Positions 22,096-33,349 of a DNA stretch of 64,000 nt are shown piece by piece. A program made the translations under genes and the position numbers. The notes under the pieces are model-generated. The model was not told the origin of the DNA. It ran no database searches and saw only the letters and a program-made list of their open reading frames with translations. Within the stretch, counting starts at the first letter, position 1. Every line of letters begins with the position of its first letter. Source of the DNA: Favolaschia claudopus. Its lineage: Eukaryota > Basidiomycota > Agaricomycetes > Agaricales > Mycenaceae. The stretch spans positions 1,984,001 through 2,048,000 of the forward strand of contig JAWWNJ010000023.1 of the NCBI GenBank assembly GCA_037176885.1. The letters run 5' to 3'.

Positions 22096-23355
22096 ATGAA
22101 CCCCTTGTCGCGCCAGCCGTCGCGCCTCAGCGTACTGAGCTGGTGGTCTAACAGCAACCCAAATCTCGAAAATTCCGCCACTATCAACCTCCACGCAGCA
22201 GCAAAGCCGCTTATGAGGTTTCTTTACCATCGCCAAGCTATCACTACGGTTCGAAAGAATTCGGGGAAGCCTCTCACATCTGAAATGCTGGAAATTTATG
22301 CATCTTATCTACCGTATGTGCTCAATTACTTATGCCTTGTGGACGGCTGTTTCGCTGATCAACACTACTCGAGACAGATGGGACTATGTTTCAGTGTCAA
22401 CCAAGACAATGATTTTGTCGGTGCTAAATTCTCATATTGAACACGATTTCAAGGCCGCAGAATCGGTGCTCAATTCCCCTGTTATCCCGCATCTGAAGCC
22501 AATGCTCGAATTACCCGGAGTTAGGTTTCGAGCCCTGCTCGGTGAACAAGTCAGACACCTCATACAAGGCATATATCTCAAGGACGCGGCTGCCTTGATT
22601 GAACAGAACTGTAGCCGTCGCTTATCGCCTGATTTATTGACAACGTATGCGTTGTACTTGCAATTACCTGGGCCGTACGTGTTGCATCTACTCAAGTGTC
22701 TTTCTCGTTTTTTACCACGATTCGCAGAGCGGACCATATAATCGAAATGGTTTTATCCGATTTGAATCTTCGAGTTTGGGTTCGGCCGGTTGAAGCCCAA
22801 ACGATCGTTGATTCACCTGTGTTCTCCCTCATACCGCAGCTGCTAGAATCTTCTATCAGCTCTATTCGAGCTGCTTCAACCGAGCTGCTGGAAAAGCTGG
22901 TGGCAAATATCGGCGTGCTAGCCGTACTGGAACTAGATGTGTGTTCAAAACTCGTCGCTCTCCTGCGGTCAGTTTCTTAGTAACTCACAAATCAATTGCT
23001 TCATTCACTTACATCCAACGTCTGTAGCGACGACTCCAAACTTGTCGTCGAACCAGCCATATCCGTTTTATCGCACATTGCAACATCTTTGGAAGGAGCA
23101 AAGATCATCATACCTGCCGTCTACTCGGATATCGAGGTATCTGGCGGGGATCTGAATTATCCCTTCTGTTGGCCGGATCAGCAATTATTCAAGTCTCGCC
23201 CGAAAATCCGTACTCAGGCTCGGAAGCTCATGAAACGCCTCGCAGCGCATGATGTAAACTCGACTGGTGTGTCGATTCGACGGAATCCGGCCATCCCGGA
23301 GGCTACGATTTGGACGTGGCATCGTCACGGTCAGGGAATATCTGTTCCCTTGTGA
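22096..23355 (+). CDS. WWSDSNPNL/ARM-like family gene F (360 aa)
   Basis: Exons: 22096-22313 (218 bp), 22378-22674 (297), 22728-22967 (240) and 23028-23355. All introns are phase 2. Exon 1 has MNPLSRQPS, VLSWWSNSNPNLEN (D to N change in the signature), ATINLHAAAKPL and FLYHRQA. Exon 2 starts WDYVSVSTKTMIL and contains VLNSPVIPHLKPMLELP. Exon 3 has IIEMVLSDLNLR, TIVDSPVFSLIPQLLES and LDVCSKLVALLR. The last exon has DDSKLVVEPAISVLSHIATSL, RTQARKLMKRLAAHD and STGVSIRRNP. It is an intact two-internal-exon member. Confidence 0.85.
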
Positions 23356-24181
23356 TTGTTATCGTCTGCTTTGCTCATTTATTCACTAGACCCTTGGCTG
23401 ACGGCGATGTAGCTATGAGCTGAAAGGGACAGACGATAATTTAAAGCAAGAAGCATGATATACGATCGCTTCCTCAGACGTTGCGAATTGATGGAAATTC
23501 CAGCCTGAGTGATCACGAACTTCGTCCTGCAAGTCTTCTTGTCCACCTGATTGCGTGCCTCCCTCTGTAATGTAATGCAGGGAAGCCCGAGCGTCCATTT
23601 CATGTTCAGCTGCTCAAGAGCTTCGTCACTCTCCCTGCAGCATGTTGAACGGAAGTTCGTTCCGTCCAATGATCACTCAGGCATTTGTTTGAAACACTCC
23701 CGCATTTCGCTTCCATCCGCTTCCGTTCTGGCGGGTGCTGAATTTTGACAGAAATCGCGCGTCTTTCCGACGGTGAAGGTTTCAAAATACGACGTGGTCA
23801 ATGGTCATGCCACACTGCTGACGATTGCGGCGGAGTACATAGAGGTAAGTAGTCCGGTAACCGACTCCGGTTTCTCATTCAAAATATTTGCGAAACCTAA
23901 CCCATCATAGGCTCCAGAGCGACATGGCAGCCCTATTTTCAGGAGAAATAAGTTAAGTATGAAGTGCTCGTTCTGCAGCTTCCGATTCATTATCGCCTCA
24001 GAACGCGCAATGACGTCACGCGCCGGTTTTCCTTGAAAGCGTGGGACCCCGTTATATCGCACCCATAGGGTCACGGCGGATCCCGCATGGAAGAGCGAAA
24101 CGAAGAAACAAGCCGGAATTATTAAGAGGGTTGTCAGGCTTCTTCGTTCGTTCGTCATCTCTCTCCATTTTCACCCCAGCG
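23356..24181. other. Intergenic, nothing recognised
   Basis: This contains the 3' end of gene F and the promoter of the quinoprotein dehydrogenase gene. Open frames have no conserved motifs. Confidence 0.5.
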
Positions 24182-25753
24182 ATGAAGCTTTCAGTCCCTC
24201 TCGCCGTTGCAGCCCTTGCGCTCGCAGGTGCGCCTTTCTTTCAAACGTCTCTCGCCGTATTGACACTATGTACCCCTCAGCGAACGCTGCGTGGACGACA
24301 CCCAAATTTGCACTGAACGCGGCTTCGGGCTGGACTGCTCATGGGTTCGCAGCGGGTCTCACTTCCCCTCGCGGCGTAATTTTCGACAAGCTTGGTCACC
24401 TCCTCGTGGTTCAGCAAGGAGTTGGGATCGTCGCTTTCACGCTCAACTCCGATGGTAGCGCCGCGTCGCAAAAAACGCTATTAAGCTATCGGTTCTTGAA
24501 CCACGGCATCGCCCTCAGCGCTGACGAAACTGTGCTCTTTGCATCGGTGCGTCGCCGATAATTTGTAGTTAGGAGTTTTCGTTGTCTAACATCGTCCAGT
24601 CCTCGAACACGACGTGGAAATGGACGTACGATTCCGCTGCGCTCGCGCTCAAGGATGAGAAGAAGGTGGTAACGGTGAGTATCTGGATTCTACTTTATTC
24701 TTTTATTAAACTCCCTGCAGGGCATGGTCAATGCCGACCACACCAGCCGCACTCTCTTCGTTTCCAAGAAGCACCCGAACCTCTTGGTCGTGTCCCGTGG
24801 CTCTGGCGACAACGTCGACCTCGGAGCTGACCTCGGCAGCGGCCGCGCCCAGGTCCGCGTCTTCGACTGGACAAAGCTCCCCGCAGGCGATGTCGGTATC
24901 CCATTCACCAAGGGCGCCACTCTGGCGTATGGCGTGCGCAACGAAGTCGGCATTGCGGAAGACGCGTCCGGGCAGATTTGGGGCGTCGAGAACTCGGCGG
25001 ACGACCTCGTCCGTGTCCGCCAGGGTGTCTCCTACGATGTGCATCAGAATAACCCGGGCGAGAAGCTGCATAATCGTGAGCATAATATGCCCTGACTTCA
25101 TATCTTCACGACTGATCGATACCGGTGCAGTTGGGGATGCTGCTGCAGCGTCCAGCAAGTTTTATGGCTACCCGTATTGCTTCAGCGTGGTCAGTTTGTT
25201 ACTCAACACCCATACTTCCCTCCCCGATGCTGACCTTCTCCCGCAGTGGGACCCCTCACTCTTCCCGTCTTCGGATTCATTCTCTGTTGGAGATTGGTTC
25301 GTTCAGCGCCCCAACAGCACCGGCATTGACAGCGCATGGTGCAACAAGAATGCCATCAAGCCACAGCTTACGTTCCAGGTCAGTTTTTTCCCCTCAACTT
25401 CACCCATTGTTCCTGACACCGATGCTGCGTAGCCGCACTCCGCCCCTCTCGACATCAAATTCTCGCCTTCCGACTCGAACGCGTACGTTTCCTTCCACGG
25501 CTCTTGGGACCGCCAGCCCCCGACCGGGTACAAAGTCGTCGTGGTCCCCGGAAGCGTTTCGAGCGCCGGTGCGTGGGCGGCGCGCGCAGGCATCAGCAGT
25601 ACGACGGGGTACACTGACCTCCTGTGGAATACGGATGTCACCAAGTGCGATAGCGGGTGCTTCCGCCCTGTGGGCCTGGCGTGGTCGGCGGCGGGGAGGC
25701 TGTATGTGACGAGCGACGTTACGGGGGAGATTTTCGTTTTGGAGAAGAATTAG
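24182..25753 (+). CDS. Secreted quinoprotein glucose/sorbosone dehydrogenase-like, AA12 type (417 aa)
   Basis: Exons: 24182-24227, 24281-24546, 24600-24674, 24721-25075, 25131-25189, 25247-25378 and 25433-25753. Exon 1 is a signal peptide (MKLSVPLAVAALALA). The mature part shows the beta-propeller hallmarks of PQQ-dependent soluble glucose/sorbosone dehydrogenases: GLTSPRGVIFDKLGHLLVVQ, NHGIALSADE, GDNVDLGADLGSGRAQVRVFD, YGVRNEVGIAEDASGQIWGVEN, NNPGEKLHN, YGYPYCF, SFHGSWDRQPPTGYKVV and PVGLAWSAAGRLYVTSD. Basidiomycete relatives include AA12 pyranose dehydrogenases that also carry a cytochrome and a CBM domain. Only the dehydrogenase domain is encoded here. Expected role: extracellular sugar oxidation feeding oxidative enzymes. 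Confidence 0.85.
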
Positions 25754-26166
25754 GCCGGGGTGGGATGAAGTTGGTGTTGTTTCCGTTTTGGATGATACCC
25801 TTGTGATACCGGCCTGATCTTAGGCAACGACGATTTGAAGTGTGGATTAATATACGTTTGCTCCCGCGGAACCAACTGGAGTTTACTCCTATTCTCAAGA
25901 CGTTCGCAAATATTCGATATCTCAAAATCAGCCAAACTGCGGACTCAAGCAATTGATAGGCGTGCATGATACATGAAGCAGCCGAAGAAATCGAAGACAA
26001 TAAGATAATCGCAGCGCCAAGCCTGCCAAAAAACAAAACCGCCAACTCTGCTTCCCATTCCGATCGAAAGGTAAACCACACACATTCTCTATTGTGCGCG
26101 AGTGAGCAGGATGAAACTGGAGCAGAGAAACTGACTTGCCATTGATGTTAGCACAACACCAGTCGC
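25754..26166. other. Intergenic, convergent 3' region
   Basis: This lies between the dehydrogenase (+) and the pheromone-like gene (-). It may hold the pheromone gene 3' UTR. Nothing else is seen. Confidence 0.5.
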
Positions 26167-26343
26167 TCAGGCGATGACGCATTGACCGCTAGACCCGGTC
26201 CCGCTGTCCTCATTGACGGTGGGGAGGGAGGTATCCTCTTTGCAGACGACGCAGCTGCCGTCGGCGCCCGTGCCGCTATCCTCGCTGGTGGGGGGGAGGA
26301 CGACGTCCTCGACTTTCTTGGGGATGGTGGTGAAAGAGTCCAT
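26167..26343 (-). CDS. CaaX pheromone-precursor-like small protein (58 aa)
   Basis: A small open frame runs from an ATG at 26343 to a stop at 26167-26169. It encodes a 58-residue protein ending CVIA, a farnesylation/CaaX box of the type used by basidiomycete lipopeptide mating pheromones. The last part reads NEDSGTGSSGQCVIA. A closely similar unit, SEDSGTGADGSCVVC, lies 24 residues upstream, so the precursor has an internal duplication. Basidiomycete precursors are usually 40-100 aa with a charged pair 10-15 residues before the CaaX; ED fits that place. A TATAAAA box lies about 98 nt upstream of the ATG (26447-26441 on this strand). No STE3-type receptor is in the window, so it could be a non-mating-type pheromone-like gene. 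Confidence 0.7.
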   Translation of the reverse strand: MDSFTTIPKKVEDVVLPPTSEDSGTGADGSCVVCKEDTSLPTVNEDSGTGSSGQCVIA

Positions 26344-26440
26344 GGATGTGGATGATGGGAGGATGGGATACGGGAGGGAGAGAATGGACGCAAGGGAAGA
26401 GCTTAGCTTAGGCTGGGGAATAGCTCGAACTCTCCTCAGC

Positions 26441-26447
26441 TTTTATA
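26441..26447 (-). promoter_or_regulatory. TATA box of the pheromone-like gene
   Basis: TATAAAA on the minus strand, about 98 nt upstream of the ATG at 26343 and followed by a pyrimidine-rich leader. This spacing suits a short-leader, highly expressed fungal gene. Confidence 0.55.
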
Positions 26448-26743
26448 CTCTTGACGCCACCGCTGCGTTATTGTGAGTAAGAAAATGGGTACGCCGAGCC
26501 GATCGTTTAGTTCACCAACAATAGCGAGAGCCGAATGAAACAAAAGAAGGGATCGATAGCCTGATCGAGCCGCAGCGAGGAATCCGAGACTTGATGATTC
26601 GCGTGCGTTGTCTTAGAACGTTCTGACTCGTTGGGAAAGTCTGATCAACGGATGCCGAGACCGAGTTGGACGAGAAATCTGCCGTTCACAATGAATCCTT
26701 GGTAAAGATTGCTTCTATTTTTCACTTATCTATGATTTAAACA

Positions 26744-28030
26744 TTATACTCGCAAATTGTCCGCGCTAGATCCCGATATCATATACCTCTCATATGTATC
26801 CTCCCAAGACTCATACAAGCACGATATCTCGGCCTTCAATCGCTTCGAATCGTTCTCTCGAAGCAAAATTGAACTCTCGTGAACGCGAAGACATCGCAGG
26901 AGGCCTATGACACTTTCCCGGAGATAAACGTCTTGAACAAAGCTCTCTGCCAGTGCCTGAAGACTTTGTTTACAATGCAGGAAAATGGTAGACGCTTGAG
27001 TCCCATCTCGCTCAACCTGGCGACGAAGTTCTGAAAAAATCATTGCTTTCGTCGACGCCGAGACGAAGGTCCACCTGGTCCCATTCACTTGAGTGATCCT
27101 GCTTCATGAGATAGATCGGGGCACGTACGTCAAACACGAGGCATACACCTCCAATAGTTCAGCGGTCAAGGGTTGGCCACGTTTCTTCTCGATCAGACTT
27201 GAAACCTGGTGAGCGCAAAGCGACTGCAAGAGGCCGGATGTAGCCTCCTGAAGTGCTAGATCTTGCATGAAGTTGGCATCCGGGGACTCGAGAATTTGTT
27301 CAATGCAATGCCGGAAAATGCTAGAGACTTGACTCTTGTCTCGTTGAACTCTGCAACGGAGCTCCGATACAATCATCGTTTTGGCTTCCGCTGAGACGAG
27401 TCTGTAACTGTTTACGGACAATTCAACAATCCTGCCTATAAGGCAGGTAGTTCACAACACATACGACAAATATGGAGCATACAGCTCCAGGATTTCGGTG
27501 GTCAAGGGCAGGCCGGTGGTCCTTTCAATCAAGTACGAAACCTGGTGGTCATACAGAGATTGCATGAGCTGTAGAGCGAGCTTCTGAAGACCGGGGTCCC
27601 GCAATGACCTGTCCGATGACTCGAGGATGTGTTTGAGATGCGAGAAATGGCAGAACTGATCAAGGCTTGTGCTTGGCTCTCGTCACGTTGAAGACCGAGA
27701 GTGACCTCCGATAAAATCATTGCTTTGGTTGACGCCGAGATAAATCTCCACCTGAGTCTAAATTGAGCAAGCTATGTTTGGACGCGGAAGATGAGTGACT
27801 CGGAACACGCACGGTAGATACGATGCATACAACTCCAGGATCTCAGCAGTGAGTGCCTGTCCATGATAGGTTTGGATGATTTCCATGGCTTGTCGATGAT
27901 ACAGATATCTCGTGAGAGGTTTCGCCATAGTGTGAAGATTGATAGTTGCTGGGCTCTGTAAGTTTGGGTTGCTGTCGGACCACCAGCTGAGGAGGCTGAC
28001 ACGAGAGAGCTGGCGAGCTAATGGATTCAT
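26744..28030 (-). pseudogene. WWSDSNPNL/ARM-like family gene G, frameshifted in exon 2
   Basis: Exons: 28030-27813 (218 bp), 27751-27465 (287), 27407-27129 (279) and 27074-26744. Exon 1 has MNPLARQLS, LLSWWSDSNPNLQS, ATINLHTMAKPL and YLYHRQA. Exon 2 starts WRFISASTKAMIL but changes frame near 27643-27648. Its second half is coding in another frame (HLKHILESSDRSL, LTTEILELYAPYL). Its length of 287 is one short of a multiple of three, unlike every sister exon, so a single base is missing (biologically or by sequencing error). Exon 3 starts YRLVSAEAKTMIV and exon 4 WTFVSASTKAMIF. The last exon has a diverged tail without the armadillo-like terminal exon, as in gene C. Confidence 0.75.
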
Positions 28031-29070
28031 ACTGAGGGAAGGAGGCAAGGGGTAAGGGAGAAAAAAAAGCTGTCAGTCTCTGAAACAGCTTTTCCTGGAT
28101 ATAATTGGAACTTTTGACGTTCGAGACGAAAGTCAATAGTTCTGTTACTGTAGCGACGACTTGAAGAAGATTGATGGGTAGGATTCAATAGCGGGATCTT
28201 TGATACGCAGGCTGCCGCAAGTATGAGGATTCTTGTGTTGTCGTCTGCTGAGAAGAGACGCCGGCCCGGGGAACCAGCATTTCAGGCTCGTCGACCATAG
28301 CGCCAGGGTTGAGGGCCGCCGGCAAGAAAAGGAAGGGAGGTTTTGCAGGAGGAAGGGGACCGCTTGCGGCAGATTCGCTGTACCGGACGGGAATTTGAGG
28401 TTGTGGATAGCGAGCGACTCATCTGGCAAAAACTTGAAGAAGCTCTTAGCTCAGAAACCGCTGGTGGGAACCGGTTTCTTGCGGGCCATGCGGAAACAGG
28501 GGATCAAGACAAGGGGGCGATTTCAAATAGAGAGCAGCACTGTTCACCAAGTCCTCGCGAAAGACTGGGGTGGCTGGTTGGCGGCTGGCTAAGTGGGAGA
28601 TAAGGGCAGATTAGATAGCACGCTGTGACGCGGGACCGACTCACGTCACGTAATAGGTTTGATCTCTCGACCGTCACCACATTCAACCAACGTTCAACGC
28701 TGCATCGCGCATTCTCCAAGTCTACATCGTAGCCATATTCAAGCTGCTGGTTTTGGCTCCTTTCATTCAAGTTCATCCCTTTTCTCCTTTTCTTCACGTT
28801 CAGTGGCTTCGATTGATCCCTTTGAGACACAAGCAGAACTTGCTGCCAATGTGCGCGGCGAATGGCTCGCTCCACAGCCCCTCGGTGATTTTCTTGCAAA
28901 TGAGCCGTTCCTCATCGGTTTCTCTTCGACTTTCGGCTCGCCGATCACCTTTCAAGACGCGACCCCAATTCAATAAAATAGCAGATTTCACGAATGTATC
29001 GGTGATCGCTCAATTTAGCCTGCCGATATAAGCAGCGAGAGCTTGTTCAAAGATCCTCATAAACTGTCCC
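28031..29070. other. Intergenic, two weak small open frames
   Basis: A minus-strand frame (28429-28145, 94 codons) and a plus-strand frame (28659-28976, 105 codons) are open. Neither has a recognised domain, splice support or typical start context. I do not call them genes. The rest is promoter sequence of ARM-like gene G and of the beta-lactamase-like gene. Confidence 0.45.
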
Positions 29071-30835
29071 ATGTCTGAGTCAAGAGACCTCTCCAGTGCG
29101 CAGAAAGACGCCTTGGACAAAATTCTGGTATGCTTCATCATCATCTTGTCAATTGCCAGTGGGGCTTCATGCAATACTCAGACCGGCGCTGTGTCCAGCA
29201 AATCCACCCCAGCGCTATTCTTTGGGGTGACAAATGCAGAGGGTCTGAGTTATCTTCGTGCCGAAGGCACCCGGATTGTAGATGATCCATCGAGTGGTGC
29301 AATTGACGAAGATACGCTGTTCTGGCTTTGCAGTCAGACGAAGCTAATTACGACGGTACGTTTACTTCACCTCTTCGAGACATTATTCAGGACAGTTCCC
29401 TCCAGATTGCAGCCCTGCAACTCGTCGAACAAGGCAAGATTGCACTTGACACTCCAGTAGAAACCGTGCTTCCGGAACTCGCCAATCCGGTGGTGGTCAC
29501 TGCCCAAGATGAGACCTCCCGGAAAATCCTGACGACGACGCCGGCGAAGGGGAAGATCTTGTTCAGGCATCTCTTAAATCACACTAGCGGATTGGATTAT
29601 ACTCTTGACGAGACCGCCAATTCAACGGGTCCCTCGCAGGGTGCGCATCCAACTCTGATGTGTGAGTTCCTTGACGAGAAGATTTCCAGGTGCGCCGAGT
29701 GCGTATGTACACCACTACAAGGACGGTGAAGGTGCATCAAAGTTTCTTGATATTGTCAAGGTTGGCTTCGAGGCGTACGATGAAACCAAACTGACTTTTC
29801 ACCTGCAGGGTTCTCTCTCTCACGTTCCTCTTCGCTTTGAGCCCGGGACAAACTGTGCGTGTTTCTTGTCTGATTCCTTCCAATGTAGCACAGTTGAGGC
29901 ATCCTAGTTGCTTACGGCGTCTCAATCGGATGTGCTGGCTTCGTGATCGAGCGACTTTCCGGGAAAACACTCGGGCAATATTTGTGAGTTCAAAATTATC
30001 CTAATAGTCATCTCAATCTTATCTTTTCCCGATTTCCCAGCCAGGATCACATCTTTTCGCCACTCGGAATCACAAACATGACGTTTTCCCTCACCCCCAC
30101 CCAGCTCAAAGAAAGACTTCTGCCCCTCTCCTATCGCAATAAGCGCGGCGGTGTCGAGTCGTGGAAAGGGCCAGATGTCATCGAGCAAGATCGTACCGCG
30201 GGCAAGTATTTTCCTCCCTGTATTCGAAGAAAAAGATTCACGCGAAATCAGTGACCCTGCATCAAGGCGGAGGCGGGATATACGCCTCTCTCAAGGACTA
30301 CCTCGCTATCTTGCGGCATCTGCTTCAAATTTCAGGTCAGTCATTCTCCTCATAAACCGCCGCTGAACAACAAGCACTGACCGAACAACACCAAATTCAG
30401 CCGGAAACGCACCAGCCAACGCAATACTCGGTCGCGCCTCAGTTGATAGCATGTTCACGCCGACGCTCCCACCTGCCGTCGCCGCGCAGCAGCTCTCCCC
30501 GCTGATAGATGCTTTCCAGCCACACCTCGGTATACCAAACGGGTCGGCTCAATTTGGGTACGGGCTTTGCGTCAATATGGTTGACATTCCGGGGAAGCGG
30601 AGGAAGGGTACTGGGACGTGTGAGTGTTGATTTGAGCTCTTGGGGTTGACTTTCTCACCGATGAATGGGATACGCAGGGAGTGGGTGGGCAGGTACTTGT
30701 TTCTTTGTGGACCGCACTGCGGGTTTAGCAGCGGTCCTTGGCACGCAGTTGTTGCCGACGTGCGACGATATAATGTATAGAACGCTTGATGCCCTCGAGA
30801 AGGTGATATACGCAGGCTTGGAGAATGATTCGTGA
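29071..30835 (+). CDS. Beta-lactamase-like serine hydrolase, copy 1 (426 aa)
   Basis: Ten exons: 29071-29127, 29182-29355, 29406-29640, 29690-29760, 29809-29854, 29908-29983, 30041-30201, 30252-30335, 30401-30619 and 30678-30835. Class C beta-lactamase/esterase fold: the SxxK active-site motif is SQTK in CSQTKLITT (exon 2). Then come LLNHTSGLDY, PLRFEPGT, AYGVSIGCAGFVIERLSGKTL, IFSPLGITNMTFSL and GGGGIYASLKDYLAIL. The family includes LACTB-like and EstB-like hydrolases acting on esters or lactones; the substrate cannot be told. No signal peptide is seen. Intron 7 starts with GC rather than GT (30202-30203). Its - strand paralog is at 43912-45700 and a third copy is at 54972-56735. All three share the same exon plan. 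Confidence 0.85.
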
Positions 30836-31345
30836 AGGGAGAGTTGTTTCCGGACCAAATTCCGGTATGCATGTACGTTCCGTATGTAGTGCGGACCCGG
30901 AGAAGTTACAGCTGCAGTGAAATATAGCGCTACTAGTCATCAATATGTCCGAGCTCTTTGTTCGGTAAATTCGTACCCAAGAAACAGTGATTCGGGTTCT
31001 CAAACGGTCAAACCATGCTTTTCCGTTGCTTTTCCGTGTTGTTTCCGTTAACCCTTGAAGTTCATTCTGACGTCATCCTCTTCAAACTGGCGAAGTCGGC
31101 AACCCGGTTATCTTCTCCGACGCTGATTGGCTGCTTCCTCCGCTAAGCTGCCCCGATCAACCATTGCTCGGAAGTCCGAGTTGTCTTTGCACCATGACTA
31201 ACTTTAATTTTTTTAATCCGTCGATTTTGTGTCAAATCCCTTGCTTGATTTCGATGGCTTACGCGTTCGAAGAAATATAAAAGCCACGCTCTCGATCCTC
31301 TCAATTACCTATTCACTGGAACTGACCCAATCGACTCAACCTACT
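30836..31345. other. Intergenic, promoter of the SDR gene
   Basis: No gene or repeat recognised. Confidence 0.5.
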
Positions 31346-32745
31346 ATGTCTTACCCCGAGTTTTCGTTCCACACCACAGCCGACGAGGTAGCCACTGCGT
31401 TTGCAGATATAATTCGAGGGAAGAATGGTGTGTCTTCGACTTCGGAGCGAGTGGTGATCAGAGCTGAAGGTTTTTCGGCAGTCTTGATCACTGGTACATC
31501 CTTGAACGGAATAGGCTTCGACACGGCTCGAGTTATCGCAAAATACGCCAACCTTGTCATCATTACGGGGTATAATGCGGAGAGGTGGCTCTATACTTTT
31601 CTCAAGCGGTTCTCAGTTTTCTAACGGAAAGATTCATAGACTGAAACTCACCGAGGAAGCGATCAAGAAAGAGTCTCCTTCCGCCAACATTCGCCGACTC
31701 ACCTTGGATCTCTCATCCCTCGCCGCAGTTCGTTCCGCTGCAGCTGAGGTGAACTCTTGGCCCGAGCCACTCCACGTACGCGCACTCGGAACTATTCTCT
31801 CCTTCGTCGCAGCTTGGATTTATTTTGCCTACAGGTTCTCATCAACAATGCAGCGGCTCAGATCACACCATTCTCACTCACCGTCGACAAGCTCGAGAGC
31901 CAGATGGCAACCGGTCACATCGGTCCCTTCCTCTTCACCAAGCTCATTGCTCCGAAGATACTCGCCGCCGGTTCATCGACTTACACCCCACGCGTCGTGT
32001 TCGTCTCGAGTATCGGCCATGGATTCGGGAACCCGGGCGTGGATTTCGCCAACATGAAGAAACCTGATGCGTTGATATTCAAGCCGATGCAGGCGTATTT
32101 TGAGACGAAGGCGTCGAATGTGCTCGCTGCGAAGGAATTGTCGAAACGCTCGAAGGGGAAGATCAATGCATACAGTTTGCATCCTGGAGGTGCGTGTTTG
32201 TTTGGGAATTACGATTGAAGTGGGATTGATTTGGCGCAGGAATATTCACGAATATCATGCAGAAAGGTGATGGGCCGGCGGAGATGCACCGACTTGGTAA
32301 GAGTCTTGTTCTCGCGCAAACTAGGTCATTAACTTTGAAATTGCCAGGTATGCTCGACGAGAAGTTTCAGCCACGTCCCGAGAGTAACATGAAGACCATA
32401 CCTCAGGGTGCAGCAACGTGAGGTCGGCATGATCGAGATTGAACAGAAGCTAATGATTTCAATTCCAGCACCGTGGTCGCAGCATTCGATCCTAGAATTC
32501 AGAGTGAGTTTAAGATAAATACATGGGCCGACTTGAATCTCAATTTGAGAAATCAGACGCTCCGGGGAGCTACTTGAACGACTGCGTGGCTGCCAACGAG
32601 CTTGTATCTGCATTTTGCACCGATCCGGTGCGTTTTTCGATAGGCTACAGCGATATTGCGAGAAATCTGATTTAATTGACAGGCAAACGCAGAGAAGGTT
32701 TGGGCCACCACTGAAGAAATTATCGGCGAGAAGTTCGAATTCTAG
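31346..32745 (+). CDS. Short-chain dehydrogenase/reductase (retinol-dehydrogenase-like)
   Basis: Nine exons: 31346-31427, 31482-31584, 31640-31775, 31835-32189, 32240-32296, 32348-32417, 32469-32503, 32557-32627 and 32683-32745. All phases close. Rossmann-fold SDR motifs: the cofactor loop TGTSLNGIG, LINNAA, the catalytic Ser region VVFVSSIGHG, the catalytic YxxxK as YFETK, then HPGGIFTNI. This order and spacing fit the classical family close to fungal RDH/WW-oxidoreductase-like enzymes, about 340 aa. The substrate cannot be told. It sits between the beta-lactamase-like and TPR genes in the left arm of the duplication, with no counterpart in the right arm. Confidence 0.85.
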
Positions 32746-32838
32746 AGTCACGGTTCCCCAGTGTAGAGATTGGAGAGAAGCGTTCAATGAACAATGCAAA
32801 ATAACGAGCCCCAGCCAGATTCGTTAGTCTAGTGTTTA

Positions 32839-33282
32839 CCGCGGGGGTCTGACCGTGTACCTGAAGTATTATGTAATATCATGTAAGCAGAGTTCGAGTC
32901 GCGTCGTTCTCCTCTCAAAAACGCGATTTCTGTGAGGTTTTGGTGGGAGACTCACCTCATGTGCTCCAAACTATGATTCTGTCCCCTCAGAATCTTTGAA
33001 AGAGTGTCGCGAGGCTTGCGCACAATACGCGCGTGTTCGGCCTTGTGCTTTCGGCCGAAACGGATCCGACGGCGCAAGAAGACGCTAAGAACTTGCGTTT
33101 CACCGAACCGTGCTATAGAGATCCTAGAAATTGTTTCTAAACACTATCTCAATGCTCTTTAGAGTATAGAACCTTGTAATCATGCTTGTATTGGGAAGAG
33201 GGAAGCGTTCAAACGAAAGTCGGAAATTGCCGGCTTACATGATATTAGATAATACTCCGGCTACACGATCGGACCCCCGCGG
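32839..33282. mobile_element. MITE with about 35-bp imperfect TIRs and TA flanks (444 bp)
   Basis: The left end starts CCGCGGGGGTCTGACCGTGT. The right end, inverted, starts CCGCGGGGGTCCGATCGTGT. Similarity continues through GAGTATT-like sequence. TA lies immediately outside both ends (32837-32838 and 33283-33284). There is no coding capacity. Confidence 0.75.
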
Positions 33283-33349
33283 TAAGGAACAGACTCTATG
33301 TAGCGAGGGCACCGAGCTCAAATACATAGAGCGTCTGTCTAGGAGAGAC

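Noticed and set aside
23379..23669. Minus-strand frame starting MDGTNF, possibly another ARM-like relic
   Set aside because: Beyond a few residues it does not follow the family pattern.
28145..28976. Small open frames on both strands between ARM-like gene G and the hydrolase
   Set aside because: No domain, no splice support and no paralog in the window; not enough to call a gene.
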